64,000 bases of DNA, from assembly GCF_024707545.1 (NCBI RefSeq), contig NZ_CP062229.1:2957501-3021500 (forward strand), in the 5' to 3' direction. This document shows, piece after piece, positions 44,072 through 55,100 of this stretch (positions are counted from its first letter, which is position 1; every line of letters starts with the position of its first letter). The DNA is from Mesorhizobium onobrychidis. Its GTDB lineage: Bacteria; Pseudomonadota; Alphaproteobacteria; Rhizobiales; Rhizobiaceae. Under the pieces are notes generated by a model, which was not told the DNA's origin, did no database searches, and saw nothing but the letters and a program-made list of their open reading frames with translations. The translations under genes and the position numbers were made by a program.

Positions 44072-45492
44072 TGACCGCTGCTTCTGCCTCCAACAAAACG
44101 GCCGTGCTGACGATTGTGCTCACCAGCTATCTGATGATCGTGCTGGACATTTCGATCGCCATCACCGGCCTGCCGAAAATCCGTGAGGATCTCGCTTTTT
44201 CCGCCACCGGCCTGTCCTGGGTGCAGAACGCCTATATGTTGAGCTTCGGCGGCTTGCTCATGCTCGGTGCGCGTGCCGGTGACGTGTTCGGGCGGCGGCG
44301 CATGTTCCTCATCGGACTGGTGCTTTTCACCGTCGCGTCGCTCGCCATCGGCCTGGCCGAGATGCCCGCCTGGCTGCTCGCCGCGCGCGCCGTCCAGGGC
44401 GTCGGCGCGGCGATTTTGGCGCCGACGGTTCTGGCCCTGCTCTCGACGAATTTTCCCGAAGGTGCCGCGCGCACCCGCGCCTTGGCATATTACTCCATGG
44501 TGGCCGGGGTCGGGTCGAGCCTGGGGCTCGTGCTCGGAGGCCTATTCGCGGACTGGATTTCCTGGCGCGTCGGATTTTTCATGAACGTGCCCATCGGCAT
44601 CGCCCTGATGCTGGCTGCGGGTCGTTTCCTGACGGAAACCGAGCGGAGATCGGGCGCCTTCGATGTCGTCGGCGCAGTCAGCTCCACCCTCGGTATGACG
44701 ATGCTCGTCTATGGAATGGTTCGGTCCGCCGAAGTGGGATGGAGCGATGCCTTGACGCTGTCGGCGATAGCGGCCGGCCTTTTCTTTCTCGTCGTTTTCG
44801 TCCTCAACGAAAGGCGCGTCCAGCAGCCGATCCTCCCACTTTGGCTTTTTGCGAGCCGCGAACGCTCGGGGGCATATGTCGCACGCATGCTCTTCGTGGG
44901 CTCGGTAATGGGTTTCTTCTTCTTCACAACCCAGCTGATGCAGGGCGTTCTGGGATACACGCCACTCCAGGCGGGTCTCGGTTTTCTCCCGATGACGGTT
45001 CCGACCTTCGCCGCTGCCGTGGCCGTCCCTTCCTTCACGCGGCACCTGGGCAACGGCGGCCTGCTGACCTTGGCCCTGGCGTTTTTGGCCGCCGGGATGC
45101 TCTGGCTCGGCAGGGCAGATGCGGAAACCAGCTACGTGGCGGGCATCGCACTGCCGATGATCCTGATTGGTTTCGGCAACGGCTTTGCCCTCGGTCCGCT
45201 CACGGTAGCGGGGGTCGCCGGCGTTGCCGACAAGGACGCGGGCGCGGCGTCGGGACTGGTCAATGTCGCCCACCAGCTTGGCGGTTCGCTAGGCCTTGCC
45301 ATCCTGGTGGTTGTTTTCGCCGCAGCCCGGACCGGGGGATTTGAAGGCCGGGAGCCGTTGGCACATCAGATCGCGACCGCGATCACTGGCGCCGGCGTCA
45401 TGCTCGTTCTGGCGCTGGTTCTTGTCTTCACCCTGATCGTCTGGCCGCGCATGGCTGTTCGGCCGCCAATCGCATCAACCATACAGGATTGA
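44068..45492 (+). CDS. MFS drug/proton antiporter, EmrB/QacA (DHA2) type
   Basis: A 474-residue exporter with about 14 helices. [18 protein letters not shown] (motif D1), [22 protein letters not shown] (motif A), and [17 protein letters not shown] plus [15 protein letters not shown] (motif C region) identify the DHA2 family. It may expel a toxic metabolite or aldehyde/quinone handled by the downstream reductases. Translationally coupled to the cupin gene. Confidence 0.9.
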   Translation: MMTAASASNKTAVLTIVLTSYLMIVLDISIAITGLPKIREDLAFSATGLSWVQNAYMLSFGGLLMLGARAGDVFGRRRMFLIGLVLFTVASLAIGLAEMPAWLLAARAVQGVGAAILAPTVLALLSTNFPEGAARTRALAYYSMVAGVGSSLGLVLGGLFADWISWRVGFFMNVPIGIALMLAAGRFLTETERRSGAFDVVGAVSSTLGMTMLVYGMVRSAEVGWSDALTLSAIAAGLFFLVVFVLNERRVQQPILPLWLFASRERSGAYVARMLFVGSVMGFFFFTTQLMQGVLGYTPLQAGLGFLPMTVPTFAAAVAVPSFTRHLGNGGLLTLALAFLAAGMLWLGRADAETSYVAGIALPMILIGFGNGFALGPLTVAGVAGVADKDAGAASGLVNVAHQLGGSLGLAILVVVFAAARTGGFEGREPLAHQIATAITGAGVMLVLALVLVFTLIVWPRMAVRPPIASTIQD

Positions 45493-45510
45493 CCGGTGAG
45501 GCGGCCCTGA

Positions 45511-47537
<2,027 letters not shown>

Positions 47538-47578
47538 ACGGTCCGTCGCGGCCTCTGGACAATCACGAAGGAAAAATC

Positions 47579-48319
47579 ATGGCAGAAGGTATTCAAAACA
47601 AGGTTGTCGTCATCACCGGCGCCAGCAGCGGACTGGGCGAAGCGGCGGCACGGCTTCTTGCCCAGCAGGGCGCCAAGCTGGTGCTGGGCGCGCGGCGCCT
47701 CGACAGGCTTCAGACGCTCGAAAAAGAGCTGTCGCTTGGTGATCGCGCCGTCGTGCAGACGGACGTCACCAGGCACGAAGAGGTCAAACAGCTGGTGGAC
47801 CACGCGGTCGAGGTGCACGGACGCATCGACGTGATCATCAACAATGCCGGGCTGATGCCGCACTCGCCGCTTGAACGCGGCAAGATAGAGAATTGGGATC
47901 GCATGATCGACGTGAACATCAAAGGCGTGCTCTACGGCATCGCCGCCGCGCTGCCGCACATGAAGGCGCAGAAGAGCGGCCACATCATCAACGTGTCCTC
48001 GGTCGCCGGTCACAAGGTGGGGCCTGGAGGCGCCGTCTACGCCGCGACCAAGCATGCGGTGCGGGTGATCTCGGAAGGGCTTCGCCAGGAGGTGAAGCCC
48101 TACAACATCCGCAGCACCGTCATCTCGCCGGGCGCGGTCGCGACCGAGCTGCCCACCAGCATTACCGAACCGGACGTCGCCAAGGGCGTGCAAGAACTCT
48201 ACGACCGCGTGGCGATTCCAGCCGAGTCTTTCGCCCGCGCCGTGGCCTTTGCCATGAGCCAGCCTGAGGACGTCGATATCAACGAAATCTTGTTCAGGCC
48301 GACGCGGCAGGAATACTGA
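47579..48319 (+). CDS. SDR-family oxidoreductase
   Basis: A 246-residue classical short-chain dehydrogenase: TGASSGLG at about 14-21, NNAG near 91-94, NVSSVAGHK with the catalytic Ser, YAATKHAVR with Tyr/Lys, and the C-terminal [11 protein letters not shown]. This subgroup (YdfG/serine-dehydrogenase-like) reduces small hydroxy or keto acids. Follows the frameshifted AKR by 41 bases within the LysR-linked operon. Confidence 0.9.
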   Translation: MAEGIQNKVVVITGASSGLGEAAARLLAQQGAKLVLGARRLDRLQTLEKELSLGDRAVVQTDVTRHEEVKQLVDHAVEVHGRIDVIINNAGLMPHSPLERGKIENWDRMIDVNIKGVLYGIAAALPHMKAQKSGHIINVSSVAGHKVGPGGAVYAATKHAVRVISEGLRQEVKPYNIRSTVISPGAVATELPTSITEPDVAKGVQELYDRVAIPAESFARAVAFAMSQPEDVDINEILFRPTRQEY

Positions 48320-48365
48320 GCGCCGCGGCCTGCGCGGACGCGGCGGATACAGGCGAGCAACCACC

Positions 48366-48968
48366 ATGACCAAAGTTCTTATCCTCGGCGCCAATGGGCA
48401 GCTTGCGCGCAACACGACCAAAGTGTTCCTGGTAGATGCGGTTTTCCTGGAAGATGCCGATTTCACGTTGACGCTCTACCTCAGGCGAGCCGGTCGGCTC
48501 ACCAATCCCGACCCGAGGCGGGTAGCCATCGTCGAGGGCGACGTGCTGGATGCAGGCACGCTGCGAGCCGCCATGCAGGGCCAGGATGTGGTGTACGCCA
48601 ATCTTGCCGGCGACATGGCGCGGCAGGCCACCGCGATCATCGACGCGATGCATGCCACTGGCGTGAAGCGGCTGATCTTCATCAGCTCGATGGGCATCTA
48701 CGGCGAAGTCCCCGGCGAGCGCTACCGCAGCATTCTGGACCCCTATCGGGATTCGGCGGCCCTGATCGAGCAATCCGATCTCGACTTCACCATTCTTCGG
48801 CCGGGCTGGTTCACGCGCGACGAGGAAGTCAGCTACCACATCACCCAAAAAGGCGAAGCCTTTGAGGGACATGATGTTTCCCTGAACAGCCTGTCCGACC
48901 TGATCGTCAAGCTGGCGAAATCTCCGGCGCTCCATGCCCGCTGCAGCCTCGGGATAGGTCAGGCATGA
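48366..48968 (+). CDS. NAD(P)H-binding NmrA/atypical SDR-like protein
   Basis: A 200-residue protein with a Rossmann start (KVLILGANGQLARNTTKVF), RRVAIVEGDVLD for the cofactor, and ISSMGIYGEVP. It matches small NAD(P)H-binding proteins of the BVR-B/NmrA-like group (YwnB/YhfK type), which act in redox sensing or flavin reduction. No YxxxK catalytic motif is clear. Its stop overlaps the flavodoxin start by four bases. Confidence 0.85.
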   Translation: MTKVLILGANGQLARNTTKVFLVDAVFLEDADFTLTLYLRRAGRLTNPDPRRVAIVEGDVLDAGTLRAAMQGQDVVYANLAGDMARQATAIIDAMHATGVKRLIFISSMGIYGEVPGERYRSILDPYRDSAALIEQSDLDFTILRPGWFTRDEEVSYHITQKGEAFEGHDVSLNSLSDLIVKLAKSPALHARCSLGIGQA

Positions 48969-49542
48969 GGCGCCGCAAGTTTCTCACCTCTTCCGGTTTT
49001 CTGGCGGGCGGACTTTTTCTGATGCCGGCAAAGATTCTTGCCCATCCGGCAATACCAGGCATTGCGGGGCGAAAGATCCTGATCCTTTATTATTCGCGCA
49101 CCGGCCACACCAGGACTGTCGCCACCCAGATCCGCTGGTTGGCGGCGACCTGGTGGAGATCCGGACCGTGGAGCCCTATCCGGACGACTATGACGCGCTT
49201 GTCGCACAAAATGCCGAGGAGCAGCGCTCTAATTACATGCCGCCATTGCGGACAACCGTCGACAATCTGGCGGAGTATGACCTCGTCTTCATCGGCTCGC
49301 CACTTTGGAACATCAGGCTGACGCCGCCCGTCCGCAGCTTCCTGTCCAGCCATGATCTGTCGGGCAAGATCATTGCGCCGTTCGTCACCTACATTGTGAG
49401 CGGCCTGGGGCGGTCGCGGCGGGATATCGAAGAATTATGCCCGGATGCCACCATTCTGGATGGCCTCGCGGTCTTGGGTGAGGATGCGAGCGAGGCTCAG
49501 ACCAAGGTGCTGGACTGGCTCCGAGGCATGCGATTGCCGTGA
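48965..49542 (+). pseudogene. Tat-exported flavodoxin-like protein, frameshifted
   Basis: The first frame encodes a twin-arginine leader (MRRRKFLTSSGFLAGGLFL) and the FMN phosphate loop KILILYYSRTGHTRTVATQI. Near 49130 the frame is lost. The expected continuation VGGDLVEIRTVEPYPDDYDA is in another frame and runs to 49542 with AEYDLVFIGSPLWNIRLTPPVRSFLSSHDLSGK, typical of Flavodoxin_4 proteins. One frameshift therefore separates leader and body. Either the gene is broken or the sequence has an error here. Last gene of the LysR-linked operon. Confidence 0.82.
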
Positions 49543-49854
49543 GCCCCTCATCACACTGAGCGTTGGATGAGCAGTTCGGCATCCTCTTCTGCCCCCCAAA
49601 CTGAAGCCAGCCTGCGTCAATTGCGGATGCCGGCTCCGACCCGGAGCACCATTCAAGCAAAAACCCGCCCCGGTCTCCGGAGCGGGTCTGTTGCCTGAGG
49701 CGGAACTCAACACATGTCCGCAGCAGCAAGGTCGCCTCGCGATGCTGAAGATCTGGTTAACCGGCCAAAATTGATTCAAATCCAGCTGTGGATATTCGCC
49801 TTTGGGTAAATCGAAATGGCCATCCTTGTCGGACGGCGGGCAAAAGGAGAATCC
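49543..49854. other. Intergenic region with a reverse-strand terminator
   Basis: No gene was seen. The notable element is the hairpin at 49659-49687, oriented for reverse-strand transcription although no reverse-strand gene lies upstream of it. A small RNA on the reverse strand is possible. Confidence 0.4.
49659..49687 (-). terminator. Rho-independent terminator on the reverse strand
   Basis: Read on the reverse strand, ACCCGC-T-CCGG-AGA-CCGG-G-GCGGGT forms a stem followed by TTTT. On the forward strand there is no T-run after the stem, so the direction is clear. It may end an unannotated small RNA transcribed from about 49700-49850. Confidence 0.6.
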
Positions 49855-50043
49855 ATGACTAGCGACTTTGCCGCCGCCCACCTCCATCTTGAACGAGCCT
49901 GCCACTATTTGCGCGGCGATGACGAGACGAGCAGCGCTGCTCGCGCGGCTCTGGATATTCTGATCGATGCAATTGCCGCAGCCCAGTACAAGCGCCCGCC
50001 GGCGGACGTAGTGGAATTTCCCAAAACGGCAAGACAGCGATAG
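49855..50043 (+). CDS. Small conserved hypothetical protein
   Basis: A 62-residue protein: TSDFAAAHLHLERACHYLRG, then a helical stretch ARAALDILIDAIAAAQY and the tail RPPADVVEFPKTARQR. AAAGGAG sits well before ATG 49855. It looks like a small, mostly helical cytoplasmic protein that I believe recurs in Mesorhizobium; its function is unknown. Confidence 0.65.
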   Translation: MTSDFAAAHLHLERACHYLRGDDETSSAARAALDILIDAIAAAQYKRPPADVVEFPKTARQR

Positions 50044-50055
50044 TCGGCGAACTCT

Positions 50056-50173
50056 TAAAGCGCGTCGCATCCGAAGGGCTCCGTGCGTGGCTTTAAGTTT
50101 TGGCGTCGCAGAAATACAGCTAAACAATAGATAGAGCGGGATGGCCAGTTCAATTTGAACGCATCCCGCTCTA
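50056..50173. repeat. Two adjoining palindromic repeat units
   Basis: Unit 1 (about 50056-50098) has CTTAAAGCGCGTCGC facing GGCTTTAAG. Unit 2 (50132-50173) has perfect 12-bp arms, TAGAGCGGGATG and CATCCCGCTCTA. Both resemble short dyads scattered between genes in Mesorhizobium genomes. They could fold in RNA after the small gene at 49855. Confidence 0.65.
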
Positions 50174-50365
50174 CACCGTGCCTGCTAGCAGTCTCTCAAT
50201 GGCTGATGCCCAGTAGGAGGAGCTACCGACGACACCGGATTGACTCTTATCTAAACCCGTGCTGATGTTGCAGTGCAACATAGAGCAATGGTTCCGAAGG
50301 CGGCAAGCCGTCCCCAGTTGGACGTCGAAAGAACCGCCAAAAGGATCTTTGAGGGGGCCTAACTA
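50174..50365. other. Leader of the HTTM-like gene
   Basis: No gene. Contains the 15-base palindrome at 50266-50280 and, just before the GTG start, the purine run GAGGGGG as Shine-Dalgarno. Confidence 0.45.
50266..50280. promoter_or_regulatory. Palindrome TGTTGCA-G-TGCAACA upstream of HTTM-like gene
   Basis: A perfect 7-1-7 dyad, 86 bases before the start codon. On the reverse strand it reads TGTTGCACTGCA; the DCC operon has TGTTGCGCTGCA at 52694-52683. This suggests one regulator for both. Confidence 0.5.
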
Positions 50366-51865
50366 GTGTCTATAGGGCAGCAGCAGTCCTCAGGCGCCAT
50401 ACCGTTATGGAATATTGGTCGCGGCAAAATCGCGAACGTCAGCGGTCGGGACGACACATTTGACGGGTTGACCGCATTTACTCCTTTCTGGGCAATGGCG
50501 GCGATCTTCAGTATCGCCGGTGATATCTACGCCATGCTTGGCTACAAGGGGCCGCTTTTTGCCGCTCTGAGCTGGTCGGTCGTCCTGTTCAGCTTGCTAC
50601 TCCTGCTGTACCCACGGCGGACCGAGTTTTTGATCGGGCTCGTGATGGTATCGCTTGTGCTATACGCGCTGCGCATGCCGGTCGCTTCGAATAACAAGAC
50701 GATCACGGCGGTGATGAACGGGGCTATCCTGCTCAGCGCAGCGGTGCTCTATCTGCGGGCCGCCGGCCACGGCGCCGCCCTGAACCGGATGGACCTCTAT
50801 CAACAGATCCGGATCGTCGCCCGGTCGCTGCTCGCCATCATGTATTTCTACGGCATCTTCCACAAGATCAACACCGACTTCCTTGACCCTTCCGTGAGTT
50901 GCGCGGTGGGCCTCTACGCTCCGCTGGCTCGTCCGTTCGGCCTCGAGGACAATCTCTTTGGCCGGTATCTTGCGATCTTCGCCACCTTCGTCATTGAGGC
51001 GATCGCGATCGTGTCTCTCTACTGGAAGCGCTATTTCGCCGCGGGGTTCATCCTCGCACTCGTCTTCCATTACGTGATCCCGATCTCGGCCTATTCCTGG
51101 TACATGGACTTTTCCAGCCTGGTGTTCGCGCTGTATGTGCTGAGCATCCCCACGCCCGCTAGCGAGGCGCTCTATCGCACCTCGCTGGAGTTTACCAATC
51201 CGCTGCGCGAAACGTTCGGCCGGATCGGTATCTTGCTGCCGGGCGCGGCCGTGATGCTATTCGCGGTCACTCTCGTCATTCTGCTCACCTATGCTTTTCC
51301 CGAGCGGTCCTTCGACATGATGGTCCACTCTGTCTGGATCCTCATTTGGGCGGTAGTGGCTGGCGCGGCGATGGTCGTGCTGGCCTATGTGGCTCTGCAG
51401 AACCTGCCTTGCCGGACCGTTTCCTCGCCGCGCCAGCCGCTCTGGGTCTATTTGGTGCCGGGCTTGTTCTTCCTCTCCTGCCTGTCACCCTATGTCGGGC
51501 TCAAGACGGAGAGTTCTATCAATATGTTCAGCAATCTGCACACGGAAGCCGGCCAGACCAACCATCTGCTCTTTCCCAAACTACCATACCTGTTCAACTA
51601 TCAGAACGAGGTGGTGAAGATCATTGATTCCTCGGAGCCCCATCTCGTCCGGCAGTCGCGAGCGGGCAATTACCACGTCCTCCTCGATCTGAAGAAACAG
51701 CTGCGCCGGAAGCCCGAGGCCTGGGTGACTTACGTCAAGGATGGCGAGACGATTACCCGCGCCAATGCGTCGACCTTCGCGGACGAAATGCCCAACCTCC
51801 TCGAACGCAAGTTCCTTAACTTCAAGTTGGTGGATTTCTCGCGGCCGAAGGTCTGCACGCACTGA
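50366..51865 (+). CDS. HTTM-like (vitamin K-dependent carboxylase-related) membrane protein
   Basis: A 499-residue protein with about ten predicted helices and a soluble C-terminal tail of about 130 residues. The segment MYFYGIFHKINTDFLDPSVSCA (about 155-176), with H-K-x-N and a Cys after the helix, is the pattern I associate with bacterial HTTM proteins, distant relatives of gamma-glutamyl carboxylase. The catalytic role in bacteria is unknown. Starts at GTG 50366. It is convergent with the DCC-family thiol protein gene, a frequent companion of HTTM proteins. Confidence 0.7.
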   Translation: MSIGQQQSSGAIPLWNIGRGKIANVSGRDDTFDGLTAFTPFWAMAAIFSIAGDIYAMLGYKGPLFAALSWSVVLFSLLLLLYPRRTEFLIGLVMVSLVLYALRMPVASNNKTITAVMNGAILLSAAVLYLRAAGHGAALNRMDLYQQIRIVARSLLAIMYFYGIFHKINTDFLDPSVSCAVGLYAPLARPFGLEDNLFGRYLAIFATFVIEAIAIVSLYWKRYFAAGFILALVFHYVIPISAYSWYMDFSSLVFALYVLSIPTPASEALYRTSLEFTNPLRETFGRIGILLPGAAVMLFAVTLVILLTYAFPERSFDMMVHSVWILIWAVVAGAAMVVLAYVALQNLPCRTVSSPRQPLWVYLVPGLFFLSCLSPYVGLKTESSINMFSNLHTEAGQTNHLLFPKLPYLFNYQNEVVKIIDSSEPHLVRQSRAGNYHVLLDLKKQLRRKPEAWVTYVKDGETITRANASTFADEMPNLLERKFLNFKLVDFSRPKVCTH

Positions 51866-51929
51866 GCGCCGCGCTGGGAGAACCGTCGCCGGGCAGTCGG
51901 CTTAAGCCATATATTTCGCCCGGAAATTT

Positions 51930-52331
51930 CTAGCGCCGGTCAAGGTCGGCAGGGATGAGCGAGCGGCCGCGCAGCCTCAGGGTGGCCCGGCGTCCAAGCT
52001 TGAGTGCTGGATAGATCAGCCGCGCGGCCGTCCTGTTTGAGAGAATCCTGCGGTTGAGCCAGCCGAAGAGCGTAGAAGAGGAGCTGAGGATCGCCAGGAG
52101 ATTGATGGCTTCCTCGCCGTGGTAGACGCGGTCCTCGAAAACGAAGAGCATGCCCTCGTTCAGGTCGAAGCCCTGGCGCTGAAACCCGACAACGCGCGGG
52201 TCGCCTGAGCGCGCGTCGAGCAACTCGACAGGACCGACGGCGTCGCGCAGCCGGGCAAAGCGGACATAGCTCTGGCAGAAGATGCAGTCGCCGTCATAGA
52301 CGATAAGCGCCGTCTTCCCGGGTGGCTTCAT
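51930..52331 (-). CDS. DCC-family (DUF393) thiol-disulfide oxidoreductase-like protein
   Basis: A 133-residue thioredoxin-like protein. The N-terminal VYDGDCIFCQSYVRF holds the DxDCxxC signature that names the family, followed by the usual FVFEDRVYHGEEAINLLA. Members are thought to be disulfide reductases, often next to HTTM or DoxX-type membrane proteins. Start ATG 52331; the gene overlaps the preceding small-protein gene by four bases, so they are co-translated. Confidence 0.87.
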   Translation of the reverse strand: MKPPGKTALIVYDGDCIFCQSYVRFARLRDAVGPVELLDARSGDPRVVGFQRQGFDLNEGMLFVFEDRVYHGEEAINLLAILSSSSTLFGWLNRRILSNRTAARLIYPALKLGRRATLRLRGRSLIPADLDRR

Positions 52332-52516
52332 TGATCTGTCGGGTCCAGACTGAGCTCGATCGGTGCTTCGGCGGAGCCATCGATCGCGCAGTTGCCGTAG
52401 AACGCACAGCCGGAAACGACCGGCAGGTTGCTGAAGGCATCGAGGACAGCGACGAACAGCAGCCCGATAATGCCGAGCATCATCATTTTCTTGTAGGCGG
52501 ACAAGTCGCGAAGCAT
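52328..52516 (-). CDS. Small single-pass membrane protein with two cysteines
   Basis: A 62-residue protein: cytoplasmic RDLSAYKKM, a transmembrane helix MLGIIGLLFVAVLDAF, then an exported tail with GCAFYGNCAIDG. The paired cysteines and its overlap with the DCC gene suggest a disulfide partner of that protein. No known family was recognised. The TGA stop overlaps the DCC start (ATGA). Confidence 0.7.
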   Translation of the reverse strand: MLRDLSAYKKMMMLGIIGLLFVAVLDAFSNLPVVSGCAFYGNCAIDGSAEAPIELSLDPTDQ

Positions 52517-52887
52517 CTTGGTATGTGATCCCTTGCTGCCTCAAATCGGACCTGGCCGATCCGACGTCAAAGCGCGATCGATTTCAACAGCCCGCTGCCT
52601 TTCGCAAAAACGGTAACCGGTGCCGGTCAACGTTTCCTATCGAAAGGCCTTGAACTGACACATCGGCACTATCCCGATATTGTGCAGCGCAACAATGCGT
52701 GAGGATCGGCGTAAAATCAAGCGGAATGCTGAATCTCGCCGGCTGAATGGGACTATCGGCAATCCGGAGCATCCGAGCTAATTCGCACTTGCCACAAGGT
52801 ATGATGCGATGCACAATCGCCATCGAAACCGAAGGACCGGGCCGGCCGGTAGGCCATATCCAGGAAACGCTGAAGTTGAACCTGCCC
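52517..52887. other. Divergent intergenic region
   Basis: No certain gene. It contains the 52680-52694 motif shared with the HTTM promoter. The acyltransferase frame stays open upstream to ATG 52747, so part of this region could be its N-terminus. Confidence 0.4.
52680..52694. promoter_or_regulatory. Motif shared with the HTTM-gene promoter
   Basis: On the reverse strand TGTTGCGCTGCACAA, matching TGTTGCACTGCAACA (50266-50280) at the first 12 positions with one change. It lies 164 bases upstream of the small membrane protein/DCC operon. Confidence 0.45.
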
Positions 52888-53928
52888 ATGCGTGAGACCT
52901 GGCTGGACACCGCCAAGGGCTTGGGAATCACCCTCGTCGTCATGGCCCACGTCCTCGACCACAGCACCTGGCGATGGGCGCAACCGGTTCACTTTGCGGC
53001 ATCGCTCTTCTTCATGCCGTTCTTCTTCATCATATCCGGCTACCTTTTCGCCGTCACGGACAGGAAGGCGCTTTTCCGGAAGCGCGCCCAGGGCCTGCTC
53101 ATCCCCTATGTGACGTTTCTCGGCGCGATCATGGCGAGCGTGCTCGTTGTGGACCTTTTGCGCGGCGACACCCCGGCGCCCTGGCAGATCAGGGAACTCA
53201 TCACCGACGCCCTGCTGGGCGGACGGCACCTCACGCGCGAACTCGGCGTGTTCTGGTTCGTCACCTGCCTCGTCGCCACGCAACTTGTCTACAACGAGGT
53301 CGCGATCAGGACTAGCGGACCGACCGATCCCGGCATGCTGATCTTCGTCGGCGCATCCGTCGGCCTCGCCTATTCAATCCAGACCTATTGGCAGGAGGTG
53401 CGCGCGCCGCTGGCCCTGACGAACGTGCCGCTCGCCATCGGCGCATTCTGGTTCGGACATTTCCTGCGCGAACGCGGCATAAGCGCGCTGTGGTCGGCGG
53501 TGTTTGTCGTGGCGGTTGCCGGGGTCGCGCTCGCGGCGGCGCGGACGGGTTCCGACTTTACCTTCAGCATGAAGGATGCCATCTTCGGCCCCCCACTTCT
53601 CGGCCTGCTCGTTGCACTGGCGATGTCGACCTTTGTCCTCGCCCTCATCCGCTTCATGGAGATGCCGAGCTTGCGCATCGCTCCGTTGGCGGAAATCGGG
53701 GCGGCCTCCCTGGTGATCATGTTCGTCCATCAGTTCGTTCATTTCACGCTGCGTGACTTCGGAATGTCTTCCGAGTTGGCGCTCATCGCCCTGTCGCTCG
53801 GACTTCCCTATCTGCTCTATCGCGGACTGAGATCGTCCCGGATACTGTCTCCCTGGTTCATTGGAAGCGGAGACCTGTCGCTCAGCATCCAACTGATGAG
53901 GCGGAGCCTCGCGTTCCGGGCAGTCTGA
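52888..53928 (+). CDS. Acyltransferase 3 family membrane protein
   Basis: About 346 residues with roughly ten helices. RETWLDTAKGLGITLVVMAHV at the N-terminus is the acyltransferase-3 start, with the catalytic-type His, and FFMPFFFIISGYLFAV is the second signature. Such enzymes O-acetylate or succinylate glycans or lipids at the membrane. ATG 52888 has no clear Shine-Dalgarno; ATG 52747 would add 47 residues without family likeness. The substrate cannot be told. Confidence 0.82.
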   Translation: MRETWLDTAKGLGITLVVMAHVLDHSTWRWAQPVHFAASLFFMPFFFIISGYLFAVTDRKALFRKRAQGLLIPYVTFLGAIMASVLVVDLLRGDTPAPWQIRELITDALLGGRHLTRELGVFWFVTCLVATQLVYNEVAIRTSGPTDPGMLIFVGASVGLAYSIQTYWQEVRAPLALTNVPLAIGAFWFGHFLRERGISALWSAVFVVAVAGVALAAARTGSDFTFSMKDAIFGPPLLGLLVALAMSTFVLALIRFMEMPSLRIAPLAEIGAASLVIMFVHQFVHFTLRDFGMSSELALIALSLGLPYLLYRGLRSSRILSPWFIGSGDLSLSIQLMRRSLAFRAV

Positions 53929-54139
53929 GCACGAACTCGTCCGGTGACGGCAGCAGCGATTTCCTTCCGATCGGAGATGTCCAGCGCCCGGTTCGTCTGC
54001 CTTGCGGGCCCGTTTCGGGCGAGCGTGTGGGCATCCGAGTACGATTCCGGGCAGACCTACCTGGCCCCCTGTTCCCGCGAGCGCGGCGGGCGTATTCTCG
54101 CGGTCCAATGGGTCGAAATTATCAGGGGAGGAGATTGCG

Positions 54140-54946
54140 ATGGCTGAGGCAACGCGCCACGACGCCTGGCAGGCCGGGGATAGCTACGACCTCTATATGG
54201 GGCGATGGAGCCGTCAGATCGCTCCACCGTTCCTGGATTGGCTCGATCCGGCGGAGGGTCTGGACTGGCTGGAGGTGGGTTGCGGAACCGGGGCGCTCTC
54301 GGCAGCCATCCTGGCCCGTTGCAATCCCAGGAGCCTGGTGTCCATAGACCCGTCGGAGGGTTTTCTCGCCAAGGCGCGGGCAAACGTGCCGGACAAGCGT
54401 GTCGAGTTTCTCGTAGGCGATGGGCAGGCCTTGGCAGTCGAATCGGGCAGCAAGGACATGGTCGTGTCGGCGCTTGTTCTCAACTTCGTCCCCGACAAGC
54501 AAAAGGCGCTCGCCGAGATGCGGCGAGTGGCCCGCCCTGGAGCGACGATTGGATTCTATGTGTGGGATTATCCTGGCGGCGGGGTGGAATTCATGCGGGC
54601 CTTCTGGACCGCTGCGACGGCGCTTGACCCCGGTGCTGCCGACCTTTCCGAGGACAGGCGCTTTCCGTTCTGCACCCGAGACGGATTAACCGATCTCGCG
54701 GAGAAGGCGGGCCTGGGTTCCGTCGACTGCACCCGGATCGAAGCGCCCGCCGTGTTCAAGGATTTTGAAGACTACTGGCACCCCTTCACCCTGGGTGCGG
54801 GGCCCGCACCCGGCTACTGCATGAGTCTCGACCCCGCAGCTCGCCAGAGATTGATGGAGAGGCTCCGCGATAGTCTGCCGCGCGGCGAGGACGGGTCAAT
54901 TCCCCTGAAAACAAGAGCGTGGGCGGTCAAGGCCAAGGTTCGCTGA
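54140..54946 (+). CDS. Class I SAM-dependent methyltransferase
   Basis: A 268-residue enzyme with a Methyltransf_11-type core: WLEVGCGTGALSAAILARC (motif I, about 43-61), SIDPSEGFLAKAR (motif II), VVSALVLNFVPDKQKALAEMRRVARPGATIGFYVW (motifs III-IV). GGGAGGAG precedes ATG 54140. Its small-molecule substrate is unknown. It stands alone between the acyltransferase and a small hypothetical gene. Confidence 0.9.
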   Translation: MAEATRHDAWQAGDSYDLYMGRWSRQIAPPFLDWLDPAEGLDWLEVGCGTGALSAAILARCNPRSLVSIDPSEGFLAKARANVPDKRVEFLVGDGQALAVESGSKDMVVSALVLNFVPDKQKALAEMRRVARPGATIGFYVWDYPGGGVEFMRAFWTAATALDPGAADLSEDRRFPFCTRDGLTDLAEKAGLGSVDCTRIEAPAVFKDFEDYWHPFTLGAGPAPGYCMSLDPAARQRLMERLRDSLPRGEDGSIPLKTRAWAVKAKVR

Positions 54947-55100
54947 TGACCGGCAGCCCACGTCGCGCCAGACCGGTAGGCCGCCAACGACAAGCTGTCC
55001 GGCTATAAGCTGTCCGGCGCAAAGTTCGGGTTGACCGGCCTTGTACGCGAAGCGACTATTCGTCTGGACAGCCGAAATGCTGGCTGCAGGAGGAAACACG

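Noticed and set aside
49435..50127. Reverse-strand open frame of 230 codons
   Set aside because: It crosses the flavodoxin gene, the reverse terminator and the small forward gene; no family likeness.
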